Positions 45,187-52,918 of a stretch of DNA of 64,000 bases are shown one piece after another (the stretch's first letter is position 1; each line of letters opens with the position of its first letter). Origin of the DNA: Pirellulaceae bacterium (GTDB lineage Bacteria; Planctomycetota; Planctomycetia; Pirellulales; Pirellulaceae); NCBI GenBank assembly GCA_023382975.1, contig JAHDXO010000021.1, forward strand, positions 80,514-144,513. Direction: 5' to 3'. The notes beneath the pieces are model-generated. The model was not told the DNA's origin, did not search any database, and saw nothing but the letters and a program-made list of their open reading frames with translations. Made by a program: the position numbers and the translations under genes.

Positions 45187-46782
45187 TTACGACAATCGCC
45201 AGAGGGTTCCGTCCTTGCGGTCTTCCAGCGTGATGCCGAGCGCGCCGATCCGGTCGCGGATTTGGTCTGCCAAGGCGAAGTCTTTTCGCTGGCGGGCTTC
45301 TGCACGCAACTGGATCAGCAGTTCCATCAAGGGACCGACCAACCGGTCCTGCGTTTCGGCAGCTTGCTGCGGCGCTTCGCGGAACAGTCCCAGTAGCGCC
45401 GTCAACTCGCGGAGCGTCGCGACGCCGCGGCGCAGCGACGCCATCCGGCCGGCGTCGCGAGCCGCCGGGTTCTCCAGGTCTTGCTGGTCGACGAACTTGT
45501 TCAAGACGCGCAGCAGTTCGAACAACTCGCTGATCGCCGCCCCGGTGTTGAAATCGTCGTCCATCTTGGTCAGGTAGGCGGTTCGCCGCTGAGCGACTTC
45601 GCTGAGCAGCGGATCGTCGCCCGGGTCCAGTTCGCCGTCGCGACGGCGCTGGATCGGCGGCAGCGAGTAAAAACTCTCGCTGGTGATCCGCTGATAGCGT
45701 TCGAAAAAGCGGGCGAACGATTCCAGTGCGGTCTTCGTCTCGTCGAGCCCTTCCGGCCCGTAGACGATCGTGCTGCGGTAGTGGGTCCGCAGCAGAAAAA
45801 ACCGCAGCGTTTGACCGCCCTGCTGGGCGATCAAGTCGGCCAGTCCGCCGGCGCCTTTCGAGCGGCTGATCTTCGTGTCGACCGTCGCCTCGTCTCCCTC
45901 GCGTTCGCCGCGCCCGCCGACTTTTCCGCCCGCGGAGGCACGCATCAGGCCGTTGTGCATCCAGTACTTGACCATCGGCCGGCCGTGGCAGCATTCGCTT
46001 TGGGCAATCTCGTTTTCGTGGTGGGGAAAGACCAGATCCAAACCGCCGCCGTGGATGTCGAACGTTTCGCCCAGAATCCGGCGGCTCATCGCCGAACACT
46101 CGATGTGCCAACCCGGCCGTCCGGCGCCCCAGGGACTTTCCCAAGCCGGCTCGTCCGGTTTGGCCGCTTTCCACAGCGCGAAATCGCCGGGCGAACGCTT
46201 CTTGGCCGCCGCCTCGCCGCCCTCACCCTGCTGACTGTCGGCCGAGCGGTTGCTGAGCTTGCCGTAGTCCGTGTCTTTGGCCACGTCAAAAAACACGTCG
46301 CCACCCGACTGGTACGCGAACCCGCGGTCGATCAAATCTTGAATGAAACGGATGATTTCCTCGATGTTCTCGGTCGCCTTGGGCATGTGATCGATCTGAT
46401 CGACTCCCAGTCCCCGCAGGTTGGCCAAATAGTCGGCCGTGTTTTCTTCGGCGACCTGCGCCATCGAGATGCCTCGCTGCCGCGCCTTGTTAATCAGCTT
46501 GTCGTCTACATCCGTGATGTTCACGACCCAGGTCACGTCGTAGCCGCAGTAGACCAAGTAGCGTTTGATCGCATCGAAGATCACCGGTCCGACCATGTGG
46601 CCGATGTGGGCTTTGTCGTAGACGGTCGGGCCGCACAGATAGATCCCGATTCGGCCTGGAGCGACCGGCTCGAGCACCTGCTTCGTCTTGGTCAACGTGT
46701 TGTAGACCCGGATCGTGTCCGGGACGGGCTGGACCGGCGTTGGAATTTCGGCGTTTGCGGCTGACAACATGACTTGATCCAT
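45187..46782 (-). CDS. cysS: cysteinyl-tRNA synthetase
   Basis: A 531-residue class I synthetase. The zinc and ATP sites are GIYLCGPTVYDKAHIGH (C50; HIGH at 59-62), HIECS (C229) and FPHHENEIAQSE. The KMSKS loop reads KISRSKG (304-310) instead of KMSKS. It is preceded by a Gly/charged insertion (about 284-303) between RASA and TKI. The C-terminal anticodon-binding part ends RKDGTLWRLS. ATG 46782 is chosen; ATG 46770 is possible, and the frame to 46836 would overlap ispF. It lies 14 bp after ispF on the same strand. Confidence 0.93.
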   Translation of the reverse strand: MDQVMLSAANAEIPTPVQPVPDTIRVYNTLTKTKQVLEPVAPGRIGIYLCGPTVYDKAHIGHMVGPVIFDAIKRYLVYCGYDVTWVVNITDVDDKLINKARQRGISMAQVAEENTADYLANLRGLGVDQIDHMPKATENIEEIIRFIQDLIDRGFAYQSGGDVFFDVAKDTDYGKLSNRSADSQQGEGGEAAAKKRSPGDFALWKAAKPDEPAWESPWGAGRPGWHIECSAMSRRILGETFDIHGGGLDLVFPHHENEIAQSECCHGRPMVKYWMHNGLMRASAGGKVGGRGEREGDEATVDTKISRSKGAGGLADLIAQQGGQTLRFFLLRTHYRSTIVYGPEGLDETKTALESFARFFERYQRITSESFYSLPPIQRRRDGELDPGDDPLLSEVAQRRTAYLTKMDDDFNTGAAISELFELLRVLNKFVDQQDLENPAARDAGRMASLRRGVATLRELTALLGLFREAPQQAAETQDRLVGPLMELLIQLRAEARQRKDFALADQIRDRIGALGITLEDRKDGTLWRLS

Positions 46783-46796
46783 TCCGATTCTGGGTT

Positions 46797-47282
46797 CTAA
46801 ATCGCTGCGTTGTTCTCTTCCAACAGCACGACACACTGGGCCATCATCGCTTCGCCGCGTCCGACCTCGCCCAGGCCCTCGCCTGTCTTGGCCTTAACTC
46901 CTACCCGTTCGGGTGAAACATTCAGGATCGAGGCAATCCGTTCGGCGATCAACCGCTTGTAAGGTCCCAATTTCGGGCGTTCGGCAAAGACGATACAGTC
47001 CAGGTTGGCAATCCGGTAGCCGGCTTGGCGACAGGCGTCGCAGGCAGCCGACAGCATTTCCGCAGAGTCGCGGCCTCGGTTCTGCGGGTCCGTATCGGGA
47101 AACCAATCGCCGATATCGCCCAAGGCAGCGGCGCCCAGCAGGGCATCCGTGATCGCGTGCAGCAACACGTCGGCATCGCTGACGCCCACCAAGTGCCGGT
47201 CGCCGGGCACATCGATCCCGCCCAGACGCAGCGGACCGCCATCGGCCAAGCGGTGCGTATCGTGACCCATTCCAATTCGCAT
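46797..47282 (-). CDS. ispF: 2-C-methyl-D-erythritol 2,4-cyclodiphosphate synthase
   Basis: A 161-residue IspF of the non-mevalonate isoprenoid pathway. GHDTHRL (D8, H10) and LLHAITDALLGA (H42) are the metal ligands, and VKAKTGEGLGEVG is the nucleotide loop. It converts 4-diphosphocytidyl-methylerythritol 2-phosphate to the cyclodiphosphate, releasing CMP. The length is standard. A good promoter (47384-47412) lies 102 bp upstream on the minus strand, and cysS follows 14 bp downstream. Confidence 0.95.
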   Translation of the reverse strand: MRIGMGHDTHRLADGGPLRLGGIDVPGDRHLVGVSDADVLLHAITDALLGAAALGDIGDWFPDTDPQNRGRDSAEMLSAACDACRQAGYRIANLDCIVFAERPKLGPYKRLIAERIASILNVSPERVGVKAKTGEGLGEVGRGEAMMAQCVVLLEENNAAI

Positions 47283-47381
47283 TTCGGCGGCCGCAACGCC
47301 TTTCCTGGCTGTTGGTTGGTGGTTTTCGGCATCAGCCGCGCGATCACCGCCCGAAGACGGCACCAGCGTTTGTCGCGGCGC

Positions 47382-47480
47382 GGATTATAGCGGACATCCG
47401 GTCGAGCGGCAACGTCGCCATGCCAGGTGGATTGGCGTCGCGGGGCATCTACTCGCCTAGTCGCATCGCCGCTATAATCC
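47382..47480. repeat. 12-bp inverted repeat with opposed -10 boxes
   Basis: GGATTATAGCGG (47382-47393) and CCGCTATAATCC (47469-47480) are exact reverse complements. Each contains TATAAT, in opposite orientation: leftward toward ispF and rightward toward carA. The rightward box has no good -35 at 17 nt. This may be a shared regulator site or a pair of divergent promoters. Confidence 0.6.
47384..47412 (-). promoter_or_regulatory. sigma-70 type promoter of ispF-cysS
   Basis: On the minus strand, TTGCCG (47412-47407) and a perfect TATAAT (47389-47384) are 17 nt apart. The predicted start, at about 47377, lies about 95 nt before the ispF ATG. The -10 box is part of a 12-bp inverted repeat with a second, plus-strand TATAAT at 47473-47478. 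Confidence 0.6.
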
Positions 47481-47580
47481 CGCCAAAGCCCCGTGCGGCC
47501 GCGGGCGGCAGGGCGGCTCGATCGGAGACCGGCCTGACGGATGCCGTTCCAAATTCCCGCGAATACGACTGCGGGCGCGC

Positions 47581-47619
47581 AAAAAAAGAGGGCTCCTGTT
47601 CGCCGCAACAAGAGCCCTC
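47581..47619 (-). terminator. minus-strand intrinsic terminator, no known gene upstream
   Basis: GAGGGCTC (47588-47595) and GAGCCCTC (47612-47619) form an 8-bp stem that extends inward through GTT/AAC pairs. On the minus strand it is followed by seven U (47587-47581). It would end a minus-strand transcript from the carA side, where no protein gene is seen. It is a candidate 3' end of a small RNA starting at about 47650-47720, or a guard against antisense transcription. Confidence 0.6.
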
Positions 47620-47819
47620 CCGATACGGCTGACCGATCTGCAGGTTGGTTACCGCAAGACCGGAGACCCACAGCCATACGGTGGCTATCGGGAAAATGAA
47701 TACACAAACTTGAATCGCCCCGCGCAAGGTGTCGGATTTGACCGTTGTCTCCTAACTCGGACATCCGTCCGGTCCTGCTCGACCGACAGGATTCCTCTTT
47801 ACCAGCGAGCTATTCGTCC

Positions 47820-48941
47820 ATGAATCAAATCGCCAAACTGGCCCTCGAAGACGGCACCGTCTACACGGGCACCGCCTTTGGTGCCGCCGGCGAAGTCGAC
47901 GGAGAAGTCGTCTTCAACACCTCGATGACCGGTTACCAGGAGATCCTGACCGACCCCAGTTACCGAGGCCAGATCGTCACCATGACTTACCCGGAGATCG
48001 GCAACTACGGCGTCAATCCCGAGGACGTCGAAAGCCACAAGCCGCATCTGGCGGGCTTCATCGTCCGCGAGAACAGTCGCATCGCCAGCAACTTCCGGGC
48101 TCAAGGTCAATTGCGCGACTATCTCGCCGAACACGGCATCGTCGGACTGGCGGGCATTGACACCCGGGCCCTGGTGCGGCGCATCCGGACTCTGGGCGCG
48201 ATGAAGGGCGTGTTGTCGACGGTCGACTTGGACGATGCCCGACTGGTCGCCAAAGCGCAAGCGAGTCCCGGGTTGGTGGGTCGCGATCTGGTGCGCGAGG
48301 TGATTCCGGCCGAATCGCGCTGCTGGGACGAATCGCTGAGCCGCTGGGCGCACTTGCAGGACGAGCATGTGTCGCCGCGCCACGAAGAACTCGTGCATGT
48401 CGTCGCGCTGGACTACGGCATGAAATGGAACATCGCGCGTCATCTGCGCGATGCCGGTTGCCGCGTCACCATCCTGCCGGGCACGGCGTCGGCGGACGAG
48501 ATCCTCGCGCACGAACCGGACGGCGTGTTCCTGTCCAACGGCCCGGGCGATCCCGAACCGGTGACTTACGCCATCGAGGCCATTCGAGGACTGTTGGGCA
48601 AGAAGCCTCTGTTCGGCATTTGTCTCGGTCATCAGTTGTTCGGCTTGGCATGCGGAGCGAAGACGTTCAAGCTGAAATTCGGACATCGCGGCGCCAATCA
48701 ACCGGTGCTGAACATGCAAACAGGACGCGTCGAGATCACCGCGCAGAATCACGGTTTCGCCGTGGAAGAAGAATCGCTGCCCGACGAATTGGAAATCACG
48801 CATCGCAACTTGAACGACGACACCGTCGCCGGCTTGCGACATCGCGAACTGCCTGCGTTCAGTGTCCAGTACCATCCCGAAGCATCCGCGGGTCCGCACG
48901 ACAGTCGCTACCTGTTCCAGCAGTTTCGCGCGATGATGTAA
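47820..48941 (+). CDS. carA: carbamoyl-phosphate synthase small (glutaminase) subunit
   Basis: A 373-residue CarA. The N-terminal domain starts KLALEDGTVYTGTAFGA, and GEVVFNTSMTGYQEILTDPS is typical of CarA. The class I glutaminase domain holds FGICLGHQLFGLA with nucleophile C268 and the His-Glu pair H352/E354 in QYHPEAS. It supplies ammonia to CarB for carbamoyl phosphate used in pyrimidine and arginine synthesis. carB is not in this window. ATG 47820 gives the family length; the frame is open to 47745 but the extra residues are not conserved in type. Confidence 0.95.
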   Translation: MNQIAKLALEDGTVYTGTAFGAAGEVDGEVVFNTSMTGYQEILTDPSYRGQIVTMTYPEIGNYGVNPEDVESHKPHLAGFIVRENSRIASNFRAQGQLRDYLAEHGIVGLAGIDTRALVRRIRTLGAMKGVLSTVDLDDARLVAKAQASPGLVGRDLVREVIPAESRCWDESLSRWAHLQDEHVSPRHEELVHVVALDYGMKWNIARHLRDAGCRVTILPGTASADEILAHEPDGVFLSNGPGDPEPVTYAIEAIRGLLGKKPLFGICLGHQLFGLACGAKTFKLKFGHRGANQPVLNMQTGRVEITAQNHGFAVEEESLPDELEITHRNLNDDTVAGLRHRELPAFSVQYHPEASAGPHDSRYLFQQFRAMM

Positions 48942-49326
48942 AGGCCACAATTGACACGTGGAAAACTGTCAGATCGCGCGGAAAAAAAACGCGCGAAATG
49001 TTGAAATCCCGGGCGTTCCTTGCTTGACAAGTGTTCGACGCTTTGGACAATACGGGCTGTTTGAGCTTGACGGAACTTCGCGACTTTCTACCGCCTGGGT
49101 GAAGCGGTGCTTGAATAGACGAACCACGCTGGTTCGGAGACAACAGATTCGAGGATCACAGTGTGCGCTGTTGGTGTGCGCACTGGCCGCGATGTTCGTC
49201 CGTCAGTTCAAAACGCCTGGACTTGACGAAGCGCATTGGGGAGCGGCGACTGACGGATTCGACGCTCCGACGACTTCGGTCGTGGAAGGGATGCCCTCCC
49301 CGTGTTTTTCTCGGCGCAGCGATTGA
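48942..49326. other. 385-bp region between carA and folK
   Basis: No clear gene. A plus-strand frame 48958-49326 would give 122 residues with one hydrophobic segment but has no ribosome-binding site or recognisable domain, and it ends right at the folK ATG. A possible promoter lies at 49024-49051. The base composition is less GC-rich than the flanking genes, in keeping with a non-coding leader. Confidence 0.5.
49024..49051 (+). promoter_or_regulatory. possible promoter of the folK-panC group
   Basis: TTGACA (49024-49029) matches the -35 consensus exactly; GACAAT (49046-49051) matches the -10 at four of six positions after a 16-nt spacer. The start would give a leader of about 270 nt before folK. 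The weak -10 makes this tentative. Confidence 0.35.
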
Positions 49327-50274
49327 ATGGCCATCGCTCTGATTGCATTCGGTTCCAACCTGGGCGATGGCTCGGCGATTCTCCAGTTGGCGCGCGAAGC
49401 CTTGAACGGATTTCAAGGATTGACGGTCGCCAGCCAGAGCCGCCCGTATGTCACCCAACCAGTCGGCGGCCCCGCAGGGCAAGGTTCGTTCGTCAATGCG
49501 GCCTTTCGCGTCGAAACCTCGCTGTCGCCGGAAGAATTGCACGCTTGTCTGCGCACCACCGAATCGCGGCTGGGTCGCGAGCGGCGCGAGCGATGGTCGG
49601 CGCGGCTGGTGGATCTGGACTTGCTGCTGTTCGACGACATCGTGCGTCAATCCCCGCAGTTGACCATCCCGCATCCCCGCATGGCTTTTCGGCGATTCGT
49701 GCTGGAACCGGCAGCCGAAGTCGCCGGCGATCTGCGGCATCCGCTGATCGGCTGGACCGTCCGGCAACTGCTCGATCACCTGAACCGAGCGATCAACTAC
49801 GCGGCCCTGACTGGTCTGCCCGGTTGCGGCAAGACCGAACTGGCGCGGAAGACGGCTCAGTCCACCGGCGCGCGTTGGATCAACGATCCGGCCGCCGATT
49901 CGGCCGATCAAGATATCGTGACGCTCGGTGATCGAGAAGCGGCGATTCTTCGCCAGCGAGCTGCCATTCTGGCTCGAGAGAACTGGCTTGCCGAACAGCC
50001 GACGGTGAGCGATTTCTGGATCGGTCAGTCATTGGTCCACGCCGCTGTTTCGCAAACCGGCGATGCGGACGAACGTCTCGAACAGCTCTGGCAACAGGCA
50101 CAGCCGCAGATCGTCAATCCAAAATTGTTGGTCTGGCTGCGGACCGAGCCACGCGACGTCGCATGGCGCGAGGCCCTGCTTCGCTACCATCGGGGACCAT
50201 TGCTAGAATTGGACGCCAACCAGCCTGATTGGGCGCTGCACGAGTTGACCGCAGCCATGCAGGCCATGCAATGA
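49327..50274 (+). CDS. folK: FolK (HPPK) fused to a P-loop kinase-like domain
   Basis: A 315-residue two-domain protein. Residues 1-155 are 6-hydroxymethyl-7,8-dihydropterin pyrophosphokinase: ALIAFGSNLGDG, SRPYVTQPVGG, and the ATP/Mg site RWSARLVDLDLLLFDD with Asp96/Asp98, then IPHPRMAFRRFVLEPAAEVA. Residues 158-315 begin with a Walker A loop GLPGCGKT (163-170) and resemble a deoxynucleoside-kinase-type P-loop domain. HPPK makes the pyrophosphorylated pterin for folate. The second domain's substrate is unknown. panC follows 16 bp later, so folate and pantothenate steps are co-transcribed. Confidence 0.9.
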   Translation: MAIALIAFGSNLGDGSAILQLAREALNGFQGLTVASQSRPYVTQPVGGPAGQGSFVNAAFRVETSLSPEELHACLRTTESRLGRERRERWSARLVDLDLLLFDDIVRQSPQLTIPHPRMAFRRFVLEPAAEVAGDLRHPLIGWTVRQLLDHLNRAINYAALTGLPGCGKTELARKTAQSTGARWINDPAADSADQDIVTLGDREAAILRQRAAILARENWLAEQPTVSDFWIGQSLVHAAVSQTGDADERLEQLWQQAQPQIVNPKLLVWLRTEPRDVAWREALLRYHRGPLLELDANQPDWALHELTAAMQAMQ

Positions 50275-50290
50275 AAGGGATCGTTGCAGA

Positions 50291-51172
50291 ATGCCAGATT
50301 CACGCGTCTCTGTCCCACGCACGAACGTGCGCGTCGTCGAAACTGCGGCGCAATTGCGAAGCGAAGTCACCGCGGCCCGGTCCGCCGGGAAAACCATTGG
50401 GCTGATACCCACCATGGGAGCACTGCACGAGGGCCACTTGAGCCTGGTTCGCGCCGCTCGCCATGAATGCGGCTTCACCATCGCGACGGTTTTTGTCAAT
50501 CCAACTCAGTTTGGGCCGCACGAGGACTTCGACAAATACCCGCGCACGATGGCCAAGGATTTGGAGTTGCTCGACAGCGTCGGCACCGACGTGGTTTTTG
50601 CACCGGACCGGCAGAGCGTTTACCCTTCGGGCTTCTCCACGTACGTCGACCCGCCGGAAATTGCGAACCCCTGGGAAGGCCAATGCCGCCCCGGACATTT
50701 CCGCGGAGTCACCACGATTGTGCTGAAACTCTTCCATCTGGCCGGAGCCGATGTTGCCTACTTCGGCCAAAAGGACTATCAACAGGCCCGTGTCATCCAG
50801 CGCATGGTCGAAGACCTGGACGTCCCGGTCGTCGTCCGCGTATGTCCGATTGTCCGCGAAGCCGACGGGTTGGCGATGAGTTCGCGCAATCGTTACCTGG
50901 ATGCCGAGCAACGAAACCGCGCGTTGGCGCTGTGGCGCAGTCTCTCGCTGGCCCGGGATTTGGTGGCCGCCGGCGAGCGGGATGGTGCCCGCGTCGCCCA
51001 AGCGATGCATGACCGGTTGACCGAACTGGGCGTCGACCGCATCGACTATGCGGGCTTGGCGGACCCCGTTACACTGCAACCGGTCGCCGAGATTCAGGGA
51101 CCGGTGGTGGCGCTGATTGCAGCCCATGTCGGCCAGACGCGGCTGATCGACAACCTTCGTATCGAAATTTGA
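50291..51172 (+). CDS. panC: pantothenate synthetase
   Basis: A 293-residue PanC. IPTMGALHEGHLSLVRAA is the HxGH ATP site, VNPTQFGPHEDFDKYPRT, FHLAGADVAYFGQKDYQQ and GLAMSSRNRYL (KMSKS-like loop) follow, and the length is normal. It joins pantoate and beta-alanine, using ATP, for coenzyme A synthesis. It lies 16 bp after the folK fusion and 70 bp before lgt; a small hairpin sits in the latter gap. Confidence 0.95.
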   Translation: MPDSRVSVPRTNVRVVETAAQLRSEVTAARSAGKTIGLIPTMGALHEGHLSLVRAARHECGFTIATVFVNPTQFGPHEDFDKYPRTMAKDLELLDSVGTDVVFAPDRQSVYPSGFSTYVDPPEIANPWEGQCRPGHFRGVTTIVLKLFHLAGADVAYFGQKDYQQARVIQRMVEDLDVPVVVRVCPIVREADGLAMSSRNRYLDAEQRNRALALWRSLSLARDLVAAGERDGARVAQAMHDRLTELGVDRIDYAGLADPVTLQPVAEIQGPVVALIAAHVGQTRLIDNLRIEI

Positions 51173-51187
51173 CCGTGAATTGCGTAA

Positions 51188-51206
51188 CACAGGCTGCCAG
51201 CCTGTG
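51188..51206. repeat. hairpin CACAGGCT-gcc-AGCCTGTG
   Basis: A perfect 8-bp inverted repeat with a 3-nt loop between panC and lgt. No U-tract follows, so it is not a standard terminator. Its compact form suggests a dispersed REP-like palindrome or an mRNA stabiliser. Confidence 0.6.
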
Positions 51207-51242
51207 GTGTTCGAGTCTTCCTAACGAGGCACCGATCTAGTC

Positions 51243-52544
51243 GTGTTGCGGGATCTGTTTCTAATTCCCCATCAATGGATGGGACTGACGTTGTTTGGCT
51301 TCGGTTGGCTGTTGATCGCGTGGGCGATCGGCAGCGTGGCGCTGTTGACTTGGCTTTGGCGACATCCTCGTCAGAACGCGGCAAGCGAGGCGTTGAGCTA
51401 TCTGCCCGTGCTGCTGGTATTCGGCGCGGTCATCGCCTGGGTGCTGCCGCTACTCGAAAAGAACTTCACGGGCGGCGGCCTGCCGATCCGCGGTTACGGC
51501 GTCATGCTGTTGATCGCCGTTGTGGCAGGCGTGGTGCTAGCGGCCAGGCAGGCGGCTCGCGTGGGCCTGAATCCTGACATCATCTACTCGTTCGCCTTCT
51601 GGGTCTTTGTGGCCGGGATCGTGGGTGCCCGAGCCTTTTTTGTCATTCAATACTGGGATCAATTCCCGCGTGCCACCACACTGCAGACGATCGGGGCGAT
51701 TTTGAACGTCACCGAGGGCGGACTGGTCGTGTACGGTTCGCTGATCGGTGCCATGCTGGCCGGGACCGCGTACTTGTACGTCCACAGACTGCCGGTGCTG
51801 CCGATCGCCGATCTGATCGCGCCCAGTCTGCTATTGGGGTTGGCGATTGGCCGGATCGGCTGCCTGTTGAACGGCTGTTGCTACGGCGGGTTGTGCGACA
51901 CGCCTTGGTTGGGAGTGCGGTTTCCGGCGACCAGTCCCGTTTACGAGCGCCAACTGGCCCAAGGTGAACTGTACGGTTTCCGACTGGACGAAGGTCGGCC
52001 GAACCAGCAACCGCGCATCGCCGACGTGCGGCCTGACACGGCCGCCGAAGCCGCCGGCTTGCAAGCGGGTATGACCGTGCTGGCCATCAACGGTTATCCC
52101 GCGAAGACGGCCGCGCACGCCGCGCGAGCGTTGGTCGAGGCGAATCCGACGGTCGTGATCGAAACCGACCAGGGAGCGTTCACGATCTTTCAGACGTCGC
52201 TGCCCGCCCGATCACTGCCGGTCCACGCGACGCAGATCTACAGTTCGATCAACGCGGCCTTGATGTGTCTGCTGCTGTGGGCCTACTATCCGCTTCGGCG
52301 CCGCGACGGCGAAGTGTTTGCGGCGATGTTGCTGTTGTACCCGTTCACCCGCATCCTGCTCGAAGCGATCCGCGTCGACGAGGGCGGCAAGTTCGGAACC
52401 GGCCTGAGCATCTCCCAACTCGTCAGCCTTGCTTTGATCGCCGTCTCGATCGCCTTGTGGGCCTATATTCTTCGCCAACCGGCCAATCGATACACTTTTT
52501 CCGACGATCCACTTCCGACGATTCCCAAGGAGACCGATGGATGA
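51243..52544 (+). CDS. lgt: prolipoprotein diacylglyceryl transferase with inserted PDZ domain
   Basis: A 433-residue membrane protein. The Lgt core includes GGLPIRGYGVMLLIAV, GLVVYGSLIGAML, the signature GRIGCLLNGCCYGG (203-216) and C-terminal PFTRILLEAIRVDEGG. It transfers diacylglycerol to the lipobox Cys of lipoproteins at the cytoplasmic membrane. E. coli Lgt has 291 residues; the excess is partly an insertion at about 233-325 that looks like a PDZ domain (RIADVRPDTAAEAAGLQAGM then TVLAINGYPA). The GTG start at 51243 has only a weak GAGG upstream. Its stop overlaps the CDGSH gene as ATGA. Confidence 0.9.
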   Translation: MLRDLFLIPHQWMGLTLFGFGWLLIAWAIGSVALLTWLWRHPRQNAASEALSYLPVLLVFGAVIAWVLPLLEKNFTGGGLPIRGYGVMLLIAVVAGVVLAARQAARVGLNPDIIYSFAFWVFVAGIVGARAFFVIQYWDQFPRATTLQTIGAILNVTEGGLVVYGSLIGAMLAGTAYLYVHRLPVLPIADLIAPSLLLGLAIGRIGCLLNGCCYGGLCDTPWLGVRFPATSPVYERQLAQGELYGFRLDEGRPNQQPRIADVRPDTAAEAAGLQAGMTVLAINGYPAKTAAHAARALVEANPTVVIETDQGAFTIFQTSLPARSLPVHATQIYSSINAALMCLLLWAYYPLRRRDGEVFAAMLLLYPFTRILLEAIRVDEGGKFGTGLSISQLVSLALIAVSIALWAYILRQPANRYTFSDDPLPTIPKETDG

Positions 52545-52756
52545 CCGACGTGAAGATCCGAATTCGAGATAACGGCCCGTTGCTGGTCGAAGGTTCCGTG
52601 ACGCTGCTGGACGCGGACGGCAACGCGTATCCGTTGGACCCGAGCAAGCCCGCATTCGCGCTTTGCCGGTGCGGCGCGTCGAACAACCGTCCGTTCTGCG
52701 ATGGGTCGCACAAAGGCTGCGGGTTTTCGGCAGCCGAACGAACCAGCGGCGGCTGA
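52541..52756 (+). CDS. CDGSH-type 2Fe-2S protein
   Basis: A 71-residue protein with one CDGSH domain: CRCGASNNRPFCDGSHKGC supplies the three Cys and one His ligands of a labile [2Fe-2S] cluster. The N-terminal half (IRDNGPLLVEGSVTLLDADG) is the usual beta part. AAGGAG at 52527-52532 and a 4-bp overlap with lgt show coupling to it. The role is probably in electron transfer or Fe-S/redox sensing; a link to lipoprotein modification is not known. Confidence 0.9.
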   Translation: MTDVKIRIRDNGPLLVEGSVTLLDADGNAYPLDPSKPAFALCRCGASNNRPFCDGSHKGCGFSAAERTSGG

Positions 52757-52918
52757 GCTGTCGACAAGTTATCCCCGCCTGGAGGACGGCGGCCGAGGCG
52801 GCGAAGTCCGCTGACCGGCAAGACTTTGGACGCTGCTGCTAGCAGCTCTTCCCATCCCGGTTCGCGTTGCTAAGTTACGGCTTCTGAAACCCGTGACACC
52901 GCGAAAGGATGCCATCAA

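Larger units (their letters stand above)
47283..47819. other. 537-bp divergent ispF/carA intergenic region
   Basis: This holds the ispF promoter, a 12-bp inverted repeat with opposed TATAAT boxes, and a minus-strand hairpin-plus-U-tract at 47581-47619. No protein gene is supported: the open frames lack ribosome-binding sites and one is cut by the terminator-like hairpin. Confidence 0.7.

Noticed and set aside
47449..47727. Minus-strand frame of 92 codons between ispF and carA
   Set aside because: It starts at TTG without a ribosome-binding site and is interrupted by a hairpin with U-tract inside the frame. A non-coding RNA is more likely.
48958..49326. Plus-strand frame of 122 codons between carA and folK
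   Set aside because: No ribosome-binding site, no domain; it contains the promoter-like TTGACA and ends at the folK start. It is treated as leader DNA.
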